A DNA stretch of 64,000 nt, from assembly GCA_963662155.1 (NCBI GenBank), contig OY759265.1:45207406-45271405 (forward strand), given 5' to 3'. Below the pieces are notes generated by a model that saw only the letters and a list, made by a program, of their open reading frames with translations, made no database searches and had not been told where the DNA came from. Within the stretch, counting starts at the first letter, position 1; each line of letters starts with the position of its first letter. This stretch comes from Lamellibrachia columna. Its lineage: Eukaryota; Annelida; Polychaeta; Sabellida; Siboglinidae. Shown in pieces: positions 1-11,062 of the stretch. The position numbers and the translations under genes are program-made.

Positions 1-1380
1 ACAGAAGCGTGCAGACGAATCCATCTAAAATGTAAAGATGGTGAAATCGAGCATCAGATGGATGAGACCCTCAAACATGACCCAAGTAAGAGGGGTACGT
101 ACGTGGGTGCCTGTTTCAGGTAAGGATTTGTTTTTGTCTCTGCAGCAATGTATTTGCCACATTAAGATTATTGTATCAGTCTTGTGTTTCAGATTACAGT
201 AATTCCTGTCATGGTTGTAAATGGAAGCCAGTAAGCATAATCTCAATCTATATAAAACATACCTTATCATAAGCACAAGCAGTGTTATCAAGACAAGCAC
301 AGGTGTACTCGGTTACATTTGTGGTGGTGAGGTACATTCCCAGCAGGTACAATTTGTTCTGTTAAACTTATATTACCTTCAGGCATGGGTTCTATTAGTA
401 TTACAGACAATCTGTTACTATTACTTCTTATTGTTTCTATTAATATTACATTAATTATAATATACTACTATTACCATGATATATATATATTACTATTACT
501 GGATCGTCATTACTATCGCTGAATGTCAATTAACTATTTTTGATGGGTCTGTGAACCCTAGAATTGCCAATGAACTCAGTCTTTGTAGTACTAACTAAAT
601 ATACATTTGTACATCATTTGAATTTCTGAGGTGAGAACATTTGTCCAAATTTGAACAAAGGGTCTGTGTAGCAATGTTACCATGTGGCAATTGGCAATTT
701 GAAAAAAAGAACTCAGACGTTCTGCTCACTCTGAATTCAATACAGATTGCAGCTCCTGCTCTAAGATAACATTTGTTGCCTGCCTGCACATATTTGAAAC
801 CATGCCCTTTGTGTGTGCTAGGAATGTGTGAAGCCATAGTCACCCCAATGGGGCATCCCAACAATGAGTAATTGACTTGCTACCCCTGCATTGTTTCGTT
901 GAGCAGGTATTTCTGAATGCATCAAATTATTAGCCTACTGGTCTTTTCATGTTGTTTGAATAACGGCACAGCCATTGTTTATACATTGTTTACAATTACA
1001 ATTACTAGCAGTTAGAATAACGTGCAAACAAACATTTTTATTTTTGTAAGTTCGCAGCAATAGGTGTAATATAAAAGTAATAAACTATTATCTATTATAT
1101 TAGGATATATTACTATTACTATTACAGAAACAAATTATTACCTATTACAAATACTATATATCATATTACTATTACCCCATGCCTGATTGCCTTATACACA
1201 TATATTTGTGTCATAACATTCCTGGTACTGTATTACACAGAATATTACAAAAAATATTATAATAATGTGATGCAATTGTTTTTCAAATGAGTCATAATAA
1301 TAAATAAGCTGTATATTTGCAGGCTCCACTGTCTTCCACTAGGCACAGCCCCCACTGATTCGGAGTCCGACAACTAAACT
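1..1380. other. Unassigned AT-rich upstream DNA
   Basis: I see no gene here that I can support. Short open stretches exist on both strands, but none has recognisable motifs or convincing splice sites. The region is AT-rich, with short TA runs near 480. Confidence 0.5.
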
Positions 1381-1382
1381 GA

Positions 1383-1393
1383 GTGTGCGTGTG

Positions 1394-1433
<40 letters not shown>

Positions 1434-1450
1434 TACGTGCGTGCGTGCGT
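1383..1450. repeat. (TGCG)n/(GTGC)n microsatellite
   Basis: Near-perfect 4-bp repeat of about 68 bp with a few GTAC interruptions. The antisense open frame reading Ala-Arg-Thr-His repeats is an artefact of the repeat. Confidence 0.95.
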
Positions 1451-1570
1451 ACATGGATATGAGTAATATTTGAAATTGTAATATGTTTAATGCAAAGACA
1501 CAGTTGTTCTTGAAATAAATGTCTAAAAGTCAACAATATTTGTTGTGTCTTGCTTGTTTCTAGAGATGTT

Positions 1571-1905
1571 CAGAAATGTTGCGGGAAGGTGCCAGAAAGG
1601 TAGCAGAAACGTTGCGTGAAGGTGCCAGAAAGGTAGCAACAACGTTGCGGGAAGGTGCCAGAAATGTAGCAGAAACGTTACGGGTAGGTGCCAGAAAGGT
1701 AGTAGAAATGTTACGGGAAGGTGTCAGAAAGGTAGCAGAAACATTGCTGGAAGGTGCAAGAACGGTAGCAGAAACATTGCAGGAAGGTGCCAGAAAGGTA
1801 GCAGAAACATTGCTGGAAGGTGCAAGAACGGTAGCAGAAACATTACAGGAAGGCGCTAAAAAGGTAGCAGAAACGTTGCGGGAAGGTGCCAGAAAGGTAG
1901 TACAT
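1571..1905 (+). repeat. 33-bp minisatellite open on both strands (11-residue repeat)
   Basis: About ten tandem copies of a 33-bp unit, each roughly gcagaaacgttgcgggaagg followed by tgccagaaaggta. The unit length is a multiple of 3 and no stops occur, so the plus strand reads an 11-residue repeat of the type VAETLREGARK for about 110 residues. The minus strand also reads through. Units differ at scattered bases, many of which change the residue. An 11-residue amphipathic period is known from LEA-type and apolipoprotein-like helices, but no flanking splice signals or promoter tie this tract to a gene. I treat it as a minisatellite that could be coding. Confidence 0.85.
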
Positions 1906-2498
1906 GGTAATGTCAATACGTCGTAGCAACCTTTCTGGTAGTCCACAGAAATACGTAATAACTACGTAAACAAAAATACGTAATCGCAACCAAACCGCTA
2001 CGTTGTCACTACGTACTTACAACGTAAAACTGTTAGCTGGGTTGTCGAAGCTGCCCGTATGCCAATGAATGACGTCTATGCGCTGGCCGAATGCCAAATA
2101 AGGAGATACTCGGCGAATAAGAGGTTGCATTAATTATTATGTAGGCCGAATGCCAGCAAGGGGGGACTACTGACTCTCCTGATTGACAGACAATAATCTT
2201 GGCGGTTATATTGATACCAAGATAGATGGCGACAGTCGAAGGAAAGATCGCGTTGTCAAGGCGTAAACTTCGACAAATGTCAGCCGATTTTGCTTCTCGC
2301 GAACAAAAGTTGATATACAATTGAATTGTGACAGCGGTGCTGTTTATTATTGAATAAAATTTATTTTGAGATATGTTTGGGTCAAACGTGAAGTGTACGT
2401 ATAGTAAACATACTAATCAACCCAAAACCGCAAAAAAAGATATATCTTGATGTTTTAATAAAAAAAACGTCATTTCAGCTGCCGTGTCTCCGCATAAT

Positions 2499-2500
<2 letters not shown>
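1906..2500. other. Presumed 5' region of lengsin-like gene A
   Basis: Non-coding stretch between the 33-bp minisatellite and the CCG tract ahead of gene A. It contains several copies of tacgta-type words near 1950-2010 and no TATA box at a clear position. It presumably holds the gene A promoter by location only. Confidence 0.3.

Positions 2501-2531
<31 letters not shown>
2501..2531. repeat. (CCG)10 trinucleotide repeat ahead of gene A
   Basis: 31 bp of perfect GCC/CCG repeat ending about 160 bp before the gene A start codon. A much longer tract of the same repeat (37147-37229) sits at the matching place ahead of gene D, so the repeat predates the duplication. Confidence 0.95.
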
Positions 2532-2691
2532 ACGCACCCGCTGTTTCGTGTGAAGTGGCAGTACTTGGTCGACAGTGTTTGCACAGTTCACCTGCGCAGT
2601 TGTGTAAGGGGATCATTGATGAACGAAGCGACACAGGGAAGGACTGACTGTTGTCAATGTCATTTGTCAGGCCAACATAGAAGACGATAAA

Positions 2692-2863
2692 ATGAGTTTA
2701 AAACCTTCGAACGAAGCTAAGTTGAGCACGAAACAAAGTCAGATCGAAAACTTCGACTTTGTGCGATTTACCTTCGCCGATATACACGGAATATCCAGGG
2801 GGAAAGCGATACCCAGACGACACGTAGGCAGGTTCATGAAAGAAGGCATTGACCTATACGCAG
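2692..2863 (+). CDS. Lengsin-like gene A, exon 1 (GS beta-grasp domain)
   Basis: First coding exon of a lengsin-like protein (glutamine synthetase type I superfamily, LGSN/GLULD1 relatives). The ATG at 2692 opens a frame whose residues 19-38 contain FDFVRFTFADIHGISRGKAI, the start of the GS N-terminal beta-grasp domain. The exon closes at a strong donor, GCAG|GTACGT, after 57 codons plus one base (phase 1). Exon 2 at 15431 has a matching acceptor and restores the frame, giving DLYAGAVALGLGPG across the junction. The open frame runs on past the donor to 2964, but that part is intronic, because the same extension is interrupted in the paralogue. Gene D exon 1 (37433-37604) has exactly the same length and phase. 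The sequence before the ATG, ttgtcag|gcc, could be an acceptor for a 5'-UTR intron. Confidence 0.85.
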
Positions 2864-2956
2864 GTACGTTTTCGGGCAAGCGTACCTCACGCGGGGCAGG
2901 TATTGTATTTAGGAATGTGTGCATGCGTGATAAATTTGGTCCGGAGCAAAAGGGGA

Positions 2957-4278
2957 GCAAATAGCATACACTACCGGATACGGACAAATAGCCCATGACA
3001 GGTTATACGCTATTTGACCGGATACAGAAAAGTTCGTAGGTTATTTTCGTAACGTGGACTATCTATAGGCCATGACCACATACATAAATGGAACACCGGT
3101 GAGTAAAACTCTATGGCCATGACAAACTTGCTTGAATCAGCTTATGTTATGAGGCATTTGACTGCGTTCGTCCGTAATTTCGCAGGATTCCGAGTTGCTT
3201 ACACAAACGAAATAAAATTTTCGTTAGCTCTTACGCAACACGATATAACTGTGCATTTGTTCGCAAATGTCGCTACTAATAGAATAGTGAAGGAAATGTT
3301 CAATAAATGTAATTTAAATAGTTTGGCCTAAATACGTAAATTCTAATCAATATAATGATTAACTTAACTCGTGTTGTAATTTGTGGCGTATTCCATTCGT
3401 ATAATTACCGAGAAATAATCAGATCCCTTCAGGCTATTATTTTATCTTGTATGAATTTCAACAATTTCATTTTTTTTAACCACGTAGGACCAGCATAATG
3501 AAATTATTAACACGTGAGTTTTATATTCTCAGTTTCAGGCCAACATTATCATGTACTATTGCGTAGCTTATAGTTCTAGTGATTTTCGGTGATACAAATA
3601 ACAGATAAAATAGTTCGACATCCGATTCAAATGAGTTGACTTTAGGCCTTTAATACATGAAATAACACACACAACATACAAATCTAACCTATTGTCTGAC
3701 GTGTATAAACAAGATGAGAAAATCAGATATACTGGAGAGAAAACCACATGTATTACAAAAATAAAAGGTATATTATAGTATAGCATGATTGTAACATTCA
3801 ACGTAAACCAATATGTACATTAAGCTTAGCAATTGTGCAATGTATTAGTACCTACACCATATAAATTGGCTAAAATATCAACAAAACATCTTTTGTATGT
3901 TAACATGACAGTTTTATGCTAACAGACTGAAGAAAAAAATCTTCACGCTGGGCTGGAATTATGCCCAAATTGCATTTCCACCATAAATCTTCGGTTGTCC
4001 CTCCTTCTGATAATGACTTTTGCGCGTCCCTGTTCACGATTACGCTTAATGATTCTGTTTTGTTGCTTTTCTGTTCAAAATGTGTAACGGCTGTCGATAA
4101 ACTTTCGAAATCCGCGAACTCACGACCAACAGTCAGTTCGTCCATCTCAGTTGTGCGACATGCGCGATAACTTGTCAAACCGCGCAAAAATATGTCAGGA
4201 CAAATAGCCTGGGTAGCACCCTACACTATTAGTCCGTATCCGGTCAAATAGTCCCCCAGGCTATTCGATCGTATAGCC
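2957..4278. mobile_element. 1.3-kb DNA element with inverted-repeat ends (MULE-like?) in the gene A intron
   Basis: The first 90 bp or so of the gene A intron match the gene D intron (37605-37715). The match breaks near 2957 and resumes near 4280. The extra 1.3 kb is bounded by inverted repeats: ctatttgaccggatac at 3010-3025 is the exact reverse complement of 4236-4251, and accggatacgga at 2973-2984 pairs with 4232-4243. This looks like a DNA transposon or foldback element inserted after the A/D duplication. It carries a minus-strand frame resembling the N-terminal domain of ZSWIM/MULE-type proteins (3900-4145). Exact ends and a target duplication are not resolved. Confidence 0.6.
3900..4145 (-). 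pseudogene. ZSWIM/MULE transposase-like N-terminal fragment
   Basis: From an ATG at 4145 the minus strand reads about 81 residues, starting MDELTVGREFADFESLSTAV and ending shortly after a tryptophan/cysteine-bearing strand (DLWWKCNLG). The pattern VGxxFxDFxxLxxA, then a charged linker and a strand with W and C, resembles the N-terminal DNA-binding-like domain of ZSWIM3-like and MULE-related proteins. No RNase H-fold transposase core or SWIM finger follows within the element, so it is at most a first exon or a remnant. The match is by pattern recall only; a FAR1-like domain is an alternative. Confidence 0.35.
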
Positions 4279-4565
4279 ACAGGTCCGGCGATCACTTTTG
4301 CAGCCACAATTTGTCTTTTTTAAAGGTAAGGTATTTGATCGTAAAGAATATCACGAAATCATGTTATTTATTGCAAACTATGTACACTGCATATTCTAAA
4401 TTCTAAATGAAGAAGACGCAATTTTGAAATCAACGTTTCGACGGTTACAACACTCGACGTCGCTAGTCAGTGCACTTCCCGAACAGCTTTCGGCTAGTTC
4501 CGAGAAGGTCGCGACCCGTAGAGGCGGAGCTTGTACTTTGTCAGCGCCTCTCATCGATGAACAAC

Positions 4566-4608
4566 ATGGCTTCCATGGAAACACAGGTCGTCAACAACAC
4601 AGTTGGAG
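4566..4608 (+). CDS. Possible first coding exon of an unidentified gene
   Basis: A CpG-containing stretch (4430-4560) ends in ACAACATGG, a good start context, and opens MASMETQVVNNTVG before a strong donor, GGAG|GTACGT, at 4608. No downstream exon in the right phase can be followed with confidence. It could be a nested gene, an alternative start inside the gene A intron, or chance. Confidence 0.25.
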
Positions 4609-6980
4609 GTACGTTATACCACAAATTGTCGTAAATATTCTGTTTGTCAGGGTGTTTGTGAAATTAACTTTGTTTAAGATTGTGTTGTTGCAATGAATAG
4701 TATCAACAAGATATGTGTCCGTTAACAACATTGTATATTATTCGTACATTTTATTTTTATTTATCCGTCGATCGTCGTTGTCTCGACTCGACCTATTCAG
4801 TCGGACAGAATTACGCTCCCGTACCACGGGTAACTGAATCAACAATTCAAATTAATTCAATTACAAGTTTGGATTATGTGATAATTGTCAGTAGACATTA
4901 TAGGCACAGTAAATCGCCATACATTTTTTTCTATCTGGCTGTTGCTGTTGTATAGGCGAAGGACCCGTTTGTTAAAAACGTAAGTATTTTCATGAAACGT
5001 GAAACCTTACAAAAACGCCACAAAAAGAGCGATAAACACGTATTTCATGTCATATGTATATCACTAAAGTTACTTGACAATAACCATATAAAAGTGTGAA
5101 ATTATTACCTTTTTGCCAGAACGCATGTGTACCACAACTTCTCAGTATTCAAGCATAATTATACAAAATTATTATATGAATCAGAATTTACCAAACATTT
5201 GCACATGTACTACCCATATGTATATCGAACATGTTTTGAACACATGTGCACACTCATGCGCATGTGTGTGGATATACACATTGATGTGTAGATACATACA
5301 ATTAGAGTTACTTGACTTTTGTTTGTATTGTCATGATTTCCTCTTCCAGACATACTGGTGTGCTTGAAACATTTTATAACCACATGATGTATGCAGCCAA
5401 GCGATTTACCTTCAGATATTAGTACATTATTTGTACCACAATCATAGAATATCTTTGTATCAGAAGCATTTATAGAAAATGTATATCTTCTTAACAATGA
5501 GTCATTGTAATAATTTGATATCATTATTATTTGTGCAATTTGTTAAAATTATGGTACTTCGATTGACTGCATATTTCCACTTCTATTAACAGTTGTAAAC
5601 TTTTATGCAAGCCTGTAGAGTATACAGTATGATGAGGTTGGTCATTGGATCATGCTTATGAGACATAACAATTAAAAAATTAATTATTGCAGCTTCCCAG
5701 TATACCAGGCATGAAACTTTGTGGCAGCAGTCGACTACCAGAAGCACGAAGGTTTGCCCCGAAGTCAAACCGCAGAGGGCACTGCGCAAGTATAGCTTGT
5801 ATAATATTATTATAAAATATTATTGTTATTAGACACAATAATAGTGTATTCTATGACATAGTGACATTCCATTACAGCACAAATAACACTTGATTTTTAC
5901 TTATTTAGTGGTTAATAAAGAAGACTAGGTAATGTTACATTTCTTTGTGATTAAACAAATTATGTTTGAGATGGCAGTTTACACTACAGAAAGAAACATT
6001 GTTTATAGATGAAACATACTTGAAATGTGAGGTTTATTGTGTCACAATACACAACCATTAACACAATGCATAATAAAAACATTTGTGTACATTATGTTCT
6101 ACAAATGCATTCATATCCAGTATTTCACTAACTTTATATTCATGTTCAGTGTTTTAGCTGTTACATTGAAATTGTGTATGCAGTGCCAGCGTGTGGAATT
6201 GAAAACGAGTTTCTTGCAAATGCCATCATGCCTAACAAAAGCAGTTCAGGGTCTTACAAGACCTGTCATCAAGTTTGTTTATTAATTTACAGTTACTGCG
6301 ACAGATTCAACAAGATACGGAAAATGGACAATTTCTGAGAGCGCTAACCAAAACATTACAATTACATTGTCAGCCTGCAAGAGACACTCATCTGTGCCTG
6401 GACAGATGACAAACTATCCAAAGCCTGGAAGCGTGGCTTTTCTAGCCTGCCGATCAAAAAAACATTGTCCCCACCACTGCAACAGGCATTGTACTCGATT
6501 CTGAAAACACAAATGTTACCCATGTGGTTGACAGTAGGTCACAATGTACACGAGACGCAAGCTTAGAACAGGTAACCAACGTGTTAATTAACAGGTATAT
6601 CTTTTTTTATAATACCAAAACAAATTCAAAAGAAATTTTTTTTTTACATCTGAAAGCAATGTAGTTGGAACATTTTCAAGGGTACTTTATAAAGTGTGGA
6701 TAATTTTATGTTAATCTATGAATTTTTAACCAAGTGTACTGTCCATTTATATTAGGGAATGTCTAATTTGTTACACAACAATTTGGTTACCTGTTCCCAG
6801 CTTCCCCAAATATGTAATTTCAGAAAATTATGTTGTGTACAGTACACGATACTACACATATATGAGGGGGTGTGGTAGGAAATAGGAGGTTGGTTCTAAA
6901 AATTGGTCTGAAGTTGGCCTGACAAATAGATGGTATTGGTGGGACCCCCCCCCCCATAAGACATATTGTATATATCTTAC
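4609..6980. other. Gene A intron, no firm gene
   Basis: AT-rich intronic DNA. A few exon-like islands are bounded by acceptor-like signals, for example 5693-5760 after ttattgcag and 6174-6270 after tatgcag, but I cannot join them into a frame or assign a family. A poly-C run lies at 6947-6955. Confidence 0.4.
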
Positions 6981-7188
6981 AGGTTGACAGCTGATGGATT
7001 TTGTCAGATTGCATGTTGCAGCACAGTTGCTCAAAGTCATTGCCTGTTTCGCAATGATATTTGCACCAGCACCATTTTGGTGAAGTAACACTTCCCACTG
7101 GCCCTGGATTATTTGTCATGATGCAAAACATAAGGCCTGGCTCCTTTTCTGCCATCTGTAGAAGCAGCCCCTTTGCCTGTGGTTCAGT
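6981..7188 (-). CDS. P2X7-tail-like Cys-rich exon (candidate)
   Basis: The minus strand shows an exon-like block with acceptor GACCAG at 7189-7190 and donor ACCT|GTAAGATATA at 6979-6980. In one frame it reads a helical lead (GLLLQMAEKEPGLMF), then a Pro/Gly linker and a cysteine cluster of the form WCxCxxxC followed by EQLCC. This resembles the cytoplasmic Cys-rich ballast domain of P2X7 receptors, which recurs as a free-standing domain in many invertebrate multigene families. Neighbouring exons are not found, so this may be a lone exon of a broken copy inside the gene A intron. The family call rests on motif spacing only. Confidence 0.38.
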
Positions 7189-7489
7189 CTGGTCTTTAGT
7201 GGCAGCGTGAAAGGAATAAAAAAGGCACCTTAGAATTATTATGCTATATATTTATTTGATAATTATTTCATAAGAAAATGTTGGTGTGCATTTCATTTGT
7301 TATTAAAATTATATTTACCTGTATGAGCATGTCTATATTTTAGGCCAAATGTTGTCCCTACCTATTTCTAAACATTTGTGCAATGTGGCATGTTTACAAT
7401 GATAATATGCAAATTGTCACTGCAAATTATATTACCTAAAGTTCATAATTACCTAAAGGTGCTTAATAAAAAAAAATTGTTAGGTAGTC

Positions 7490-7918
7490 TCATTTCAAAT
7501 TAATTTTGCAATATACTAAACCTACCTAGTATCCATTGCAACATGCTAACTTGTTTGTGCAACTTTTATATGTAGTTTTTGTGAAATCATCAGATAAACT
7601 ATTAAATTAGTTAATGCTTGTTCAAGCATTAACTGAAGTAAAAAAAATTGCTAAAAAAAAACAATTTTCTTCCTTGGTGAAATTTCATAACTTTGTCATG
7701 TAATCGGCAAGAGGATGGAAATCATGCCCATGATCAGCATTGACCCACACAGTGCTTACCATTTTGGTCCTTACTACGTCTAATGACTAAAGTAAAATCT
7801 TTCAATGATTAGATCGAAAATAGGCATTTTTTATTAAATCGACTGAGGGTGTTATATAAACTATTCATACACTACATATCTGGACACCATTGAACTGGAT
7901 TTGTGATAGGCTAAATCC
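7490..7918. repeat. Dispersed 0.4-kb repeat, copy 1
   Basis: Matches 10635-11050 along most of its length with many substitutions and small indels. Shared landmarks are ttgtttgtgcaactttta, the cattgacccacacagtgctta region and the final ggctaaat. No protein-coding potential is visible. It is probably a non-autonomous element or part of a larger transposon. Confidence 0.8.
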
Positions 7919-8153
7919 GTTGAGGAAGCAGTTTTAAATTTAACACATTATTTTTCTATTTTACAGAAGATTTACTTAATTGTGATGCATTTTCTACATG
8001 AAATGATGGTTTCTGTACATTTGGGTTCAAAATGGGTAGATTTTTGTCGTTTTGTGGTACATTTTGATTCGGAAGTGGGGGATAGTGAGATTCTGGAGAA
8101 AATTTAAGAAAAGGCGATAGTTCCACTGCCAAAGTGGTAGACTCTGCATGTTC

Positions 8154-8203
8154 TGTCACCTACATGACACAGAGGTAGTGTCACCTACATGACACAGAGG
8201 TAT
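8154..8203. repeat. 25-bp direct duplication
   Basis: Two adjacent copies of a 25-bp unit beginning tgtcacctacatgacacaga, differing only in the last base. Confidence 0.9.
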
Positions 8204-10004
8204 TGTGGCTGTTGCAAAAGGTTGCATGGATATTATGTGCACTTATTACTGTCTATAATATTTGGCCCACAACTTGAAATGTTGATCAATAGATAACATC
8301 TTCACCATCCATTTGTTAAGTTGTATGCCTTTGATATTGTATCTATAATAATAAAGCATGTTTCACTGATTATTCAGTAAAATACTATTCCACAGATTGT
8401 TTTCTTTATTGAAATATGGTGCTGATGCAGATATGTGCTTTTCAGTGATAGGTAGCATGTGAACTGCATGACATGCTGATTGATCAAATCCTTAGAATTA
8501 GGGAAATCAAGCACAAGCTCAGCTCTGCTGGGTATATTACTGTAATGTTTAGATATTATACTATATAATTTGATATAACTTATTTCACTACAGTTGATTG
8601 TATGCCCAGAAATGCATAAAATGAGGCTGAGAATACAGAAGCCCTTGTATACTTTATCAGTTGTATTATTGTTATTAAAAGTGTGTACTGCAATCTAAAT
8701 ACAACGTTACCTGTAGTTGCTCCTTTCTCTGACTTCGATTGTTTCGTCATGCATGCACTATCAGCTCTGTACAGGGTCACAAATCTTGCTATGCCACGTC
8801 TCCCTCCACCTCTTCCTCTCGATGCACTCTTTCTTCTCCCTACACCCCTTTTCTTTCAATCCACCTCTTCCTGCACCTCTTTCTTCAGAACCATTCAAAC
8901 TCTGTGGGTGAAAGGATGTGATGATGCTAAATTTGTGTTTATAACAATACAGTTTATGACTTTTTTAAACCAGGAAAAGATTACTTCGCAAATATATGAT
9001 GAGCATCCATAATTGATGATGTTTATACTGTTCATATTCTATACTGAAGTTCAAGTTTATATAGTATATAAAATATTATTCCTTTGATCACCAGTTGCCT
9101 TCTGGATATTTGTTGTCAAATTCTGAGTTTCTGCCATGAGCATTTGTCCACAGGCACAATTCACATCAGGAGGGCTGGTATATTACTGCCAGTCCATGTG
9201 GGTTTTACATTACAGCCCAATTGGAGGTATTCCGTTTAACAATGAGAGAATGGATGTGTCAGTGAGGCAGGGCAACACACAACACAGGGTCAATGGATCT
9301 TATATCTCCCATCAGACCACACTACGTGATAACACATTAAATTGGACTAATGCTTATCTGTGTGCACTGATGGGACAGTAGTGACTCACTGAAGCTTCCA
9401 GTGCCATTACAACAGTTATTGCAGTTTAACTTAAAACAACCATTCTTCCATAACAGTTCTTCCTTCCACATCTTTCGATGACTATTTATGTGTTTGTTCA
9501 TATTATGATGTATCATGTCATAAACTTTTTCATTTCGCTACTATTCAATCGGCCGATTTTTTCCTCCCATAATAAGCATGAACGCTGCCACCATGTATAC
9601 CAAATTTAATAAAAATCAGATTAATCAAGAATATCAACTGTTGATTGATTTCATATGGAATTATATTATGAAAATCACCCCAAAGTAAAATTAGCGAATA
9701 AATATATATTTTATTATTAATTTATAAGATTGTTTTAATGTTGCATGTGATTAGCTTCTTTAGTACAGCTTTAAATAGCATTTGATTAAAATTTCAAAAC
9801 TGACACATTGAATTAGGGGCACACTTTGCATTTCTTGGACAATGACAAATGTACGTAATTTCCTTGAAGTGGGGATCAATGTTTTGGTGAAATATTGGAC
9901 ATGGAATAACCGGCAAGATAAACTGTGCCAAGGCAAGGTACCTGACAACTACTTAGTGTACATTACTCATCAGACATTATGTATAACAAAATGTGCACCT
10001 GAAA
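8204..10004. other. Gene A intron, nothing recognised
   Basis: AT-rich intronic sequence. Small open stretches, such as 9136-9381 on +, have no recognisable domain and no supporting splice signals. Confidence 0.5.
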
Positions 10005-10198
10005 AGAATAACATAATACTACTACATTGTACTACTGTCCTGACACTAGTCTAAACACATAATACTACTGCTACACTGTACTACTGTCCTGACACTAGTC
10101 TAATAACATAATACTACTACACTGTACTACTGTCCTGACACTAGTCTAATAACATAATACTACTGCTACACTGTACTACTGTCCTGACACTAGTCTAA
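10005..10198. repeat. 46-49-bp tandem repeat, four copies
   Basis: Four copies of a unit running ataatactactacactgtac then tactgtcctgacactagtct, alternating with or without an extra 3-bp (gct) step. The array is AT-rich and non-coding. Confidence 0.95.
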
Positions 10199-10634
10199 TC
10201 ACATGAGTGTGTTTCTGCTGCACTAAGCCTATGCCATGGAGATTATCAACATACCACATATGCAACATGCAGGCACTAAATTGTGCGTGCGCGTGCGTGT
10301 GTGTGCGTGCGTACTGCGTCGAGAAGTGTGTGCTATGCTTCAAATTCTGCATATCTGAGGAGTTTTTAATGGACATCTCACCAATTAATTTAATTGAGAC
10401 GCGTAGTGCGCGACTGGGGGCCTATGGCGTAACACCCGGCGCAGTGTATGTAAATTACAGCTTGACCTTTTATACAACACAGTTTTTATATAACATCACA
10501 TACGCAGACATTTTTGATCCGCCCATGACCGTAAACAAGATCGTTGTTGTTCAGGCGTTTTACGCGTGTAGACTGCGCGCGCGTTGTTTACTCGGCTCAT
10601 TATCACGTGTTAAAGGTCGATTGTTTTATCAAGT
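10199..10634. other. CpG-rich island within the intron
   Basis: This stretch is visibly richer in CpG than its surroundings (acgcgtagtgcgcgac near 10399; acgcgtgtagactgcgcgcg near 10562) and follows a short (GTGC)n tract at 10283-10312. An open frame crosses it on + (10207-10728) but shows no motif and runs into the dispersed repeat. It may be part of an inserted element. Confidence 0.4.
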
Positions 10635-11050
10635 CTCGTTTCAAATTAATTTTTGCGAAAACTCAAACCTAGGCCTGCCTAGTATCCACTGCACCATGCT
10701 AATTTGTTTGTGCAACTTTTATGTGTAGTTTTTTTTTTTGAAATCATCAAACTATTAAATTACTCAGTATTTTTTGGTCAAACATTAAATTAAGTGAAAA
10801 TGAAAACGCTGAATACTTTGTTTGGTGAATTTTTTCATTTTGTCCATGGTCGGCATTGACCCGCACAGTGCTTACTATGTTGGATATCCACTATCTTGAC
10901 CCTTCCCACATCTAACGACTAAAATCAATTATTTCGATGATTTGAACAAAATATAATTTTTTATTAAATTGACGGCGGGTGTTACATAAACTGTTCACTC
11001 ACTTTACATATTTTGACGTCAAAGAACCGGATTTGCGTTAGGCTAAATTA
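10635..11050. repeat. Dispersed 0.4-kb repeat, copy 2
   Basis: Partner of 7490-7918. Its right end abuts the truncated left end of the gypsy element, so the gypsy copy either inserted at, or was truncated against, this repeat. Confidence 0.8.
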
Positions 11051-11062
11051 GAAACAAGCAAA

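Noticed and set aside
2864..2964. Extension of lengsin exon 1 to the stop at 2964
   Set aside because: A strong donor at 2863 with a phase-matched exon 2, and a different continuation in gene D, show this part is intronic.
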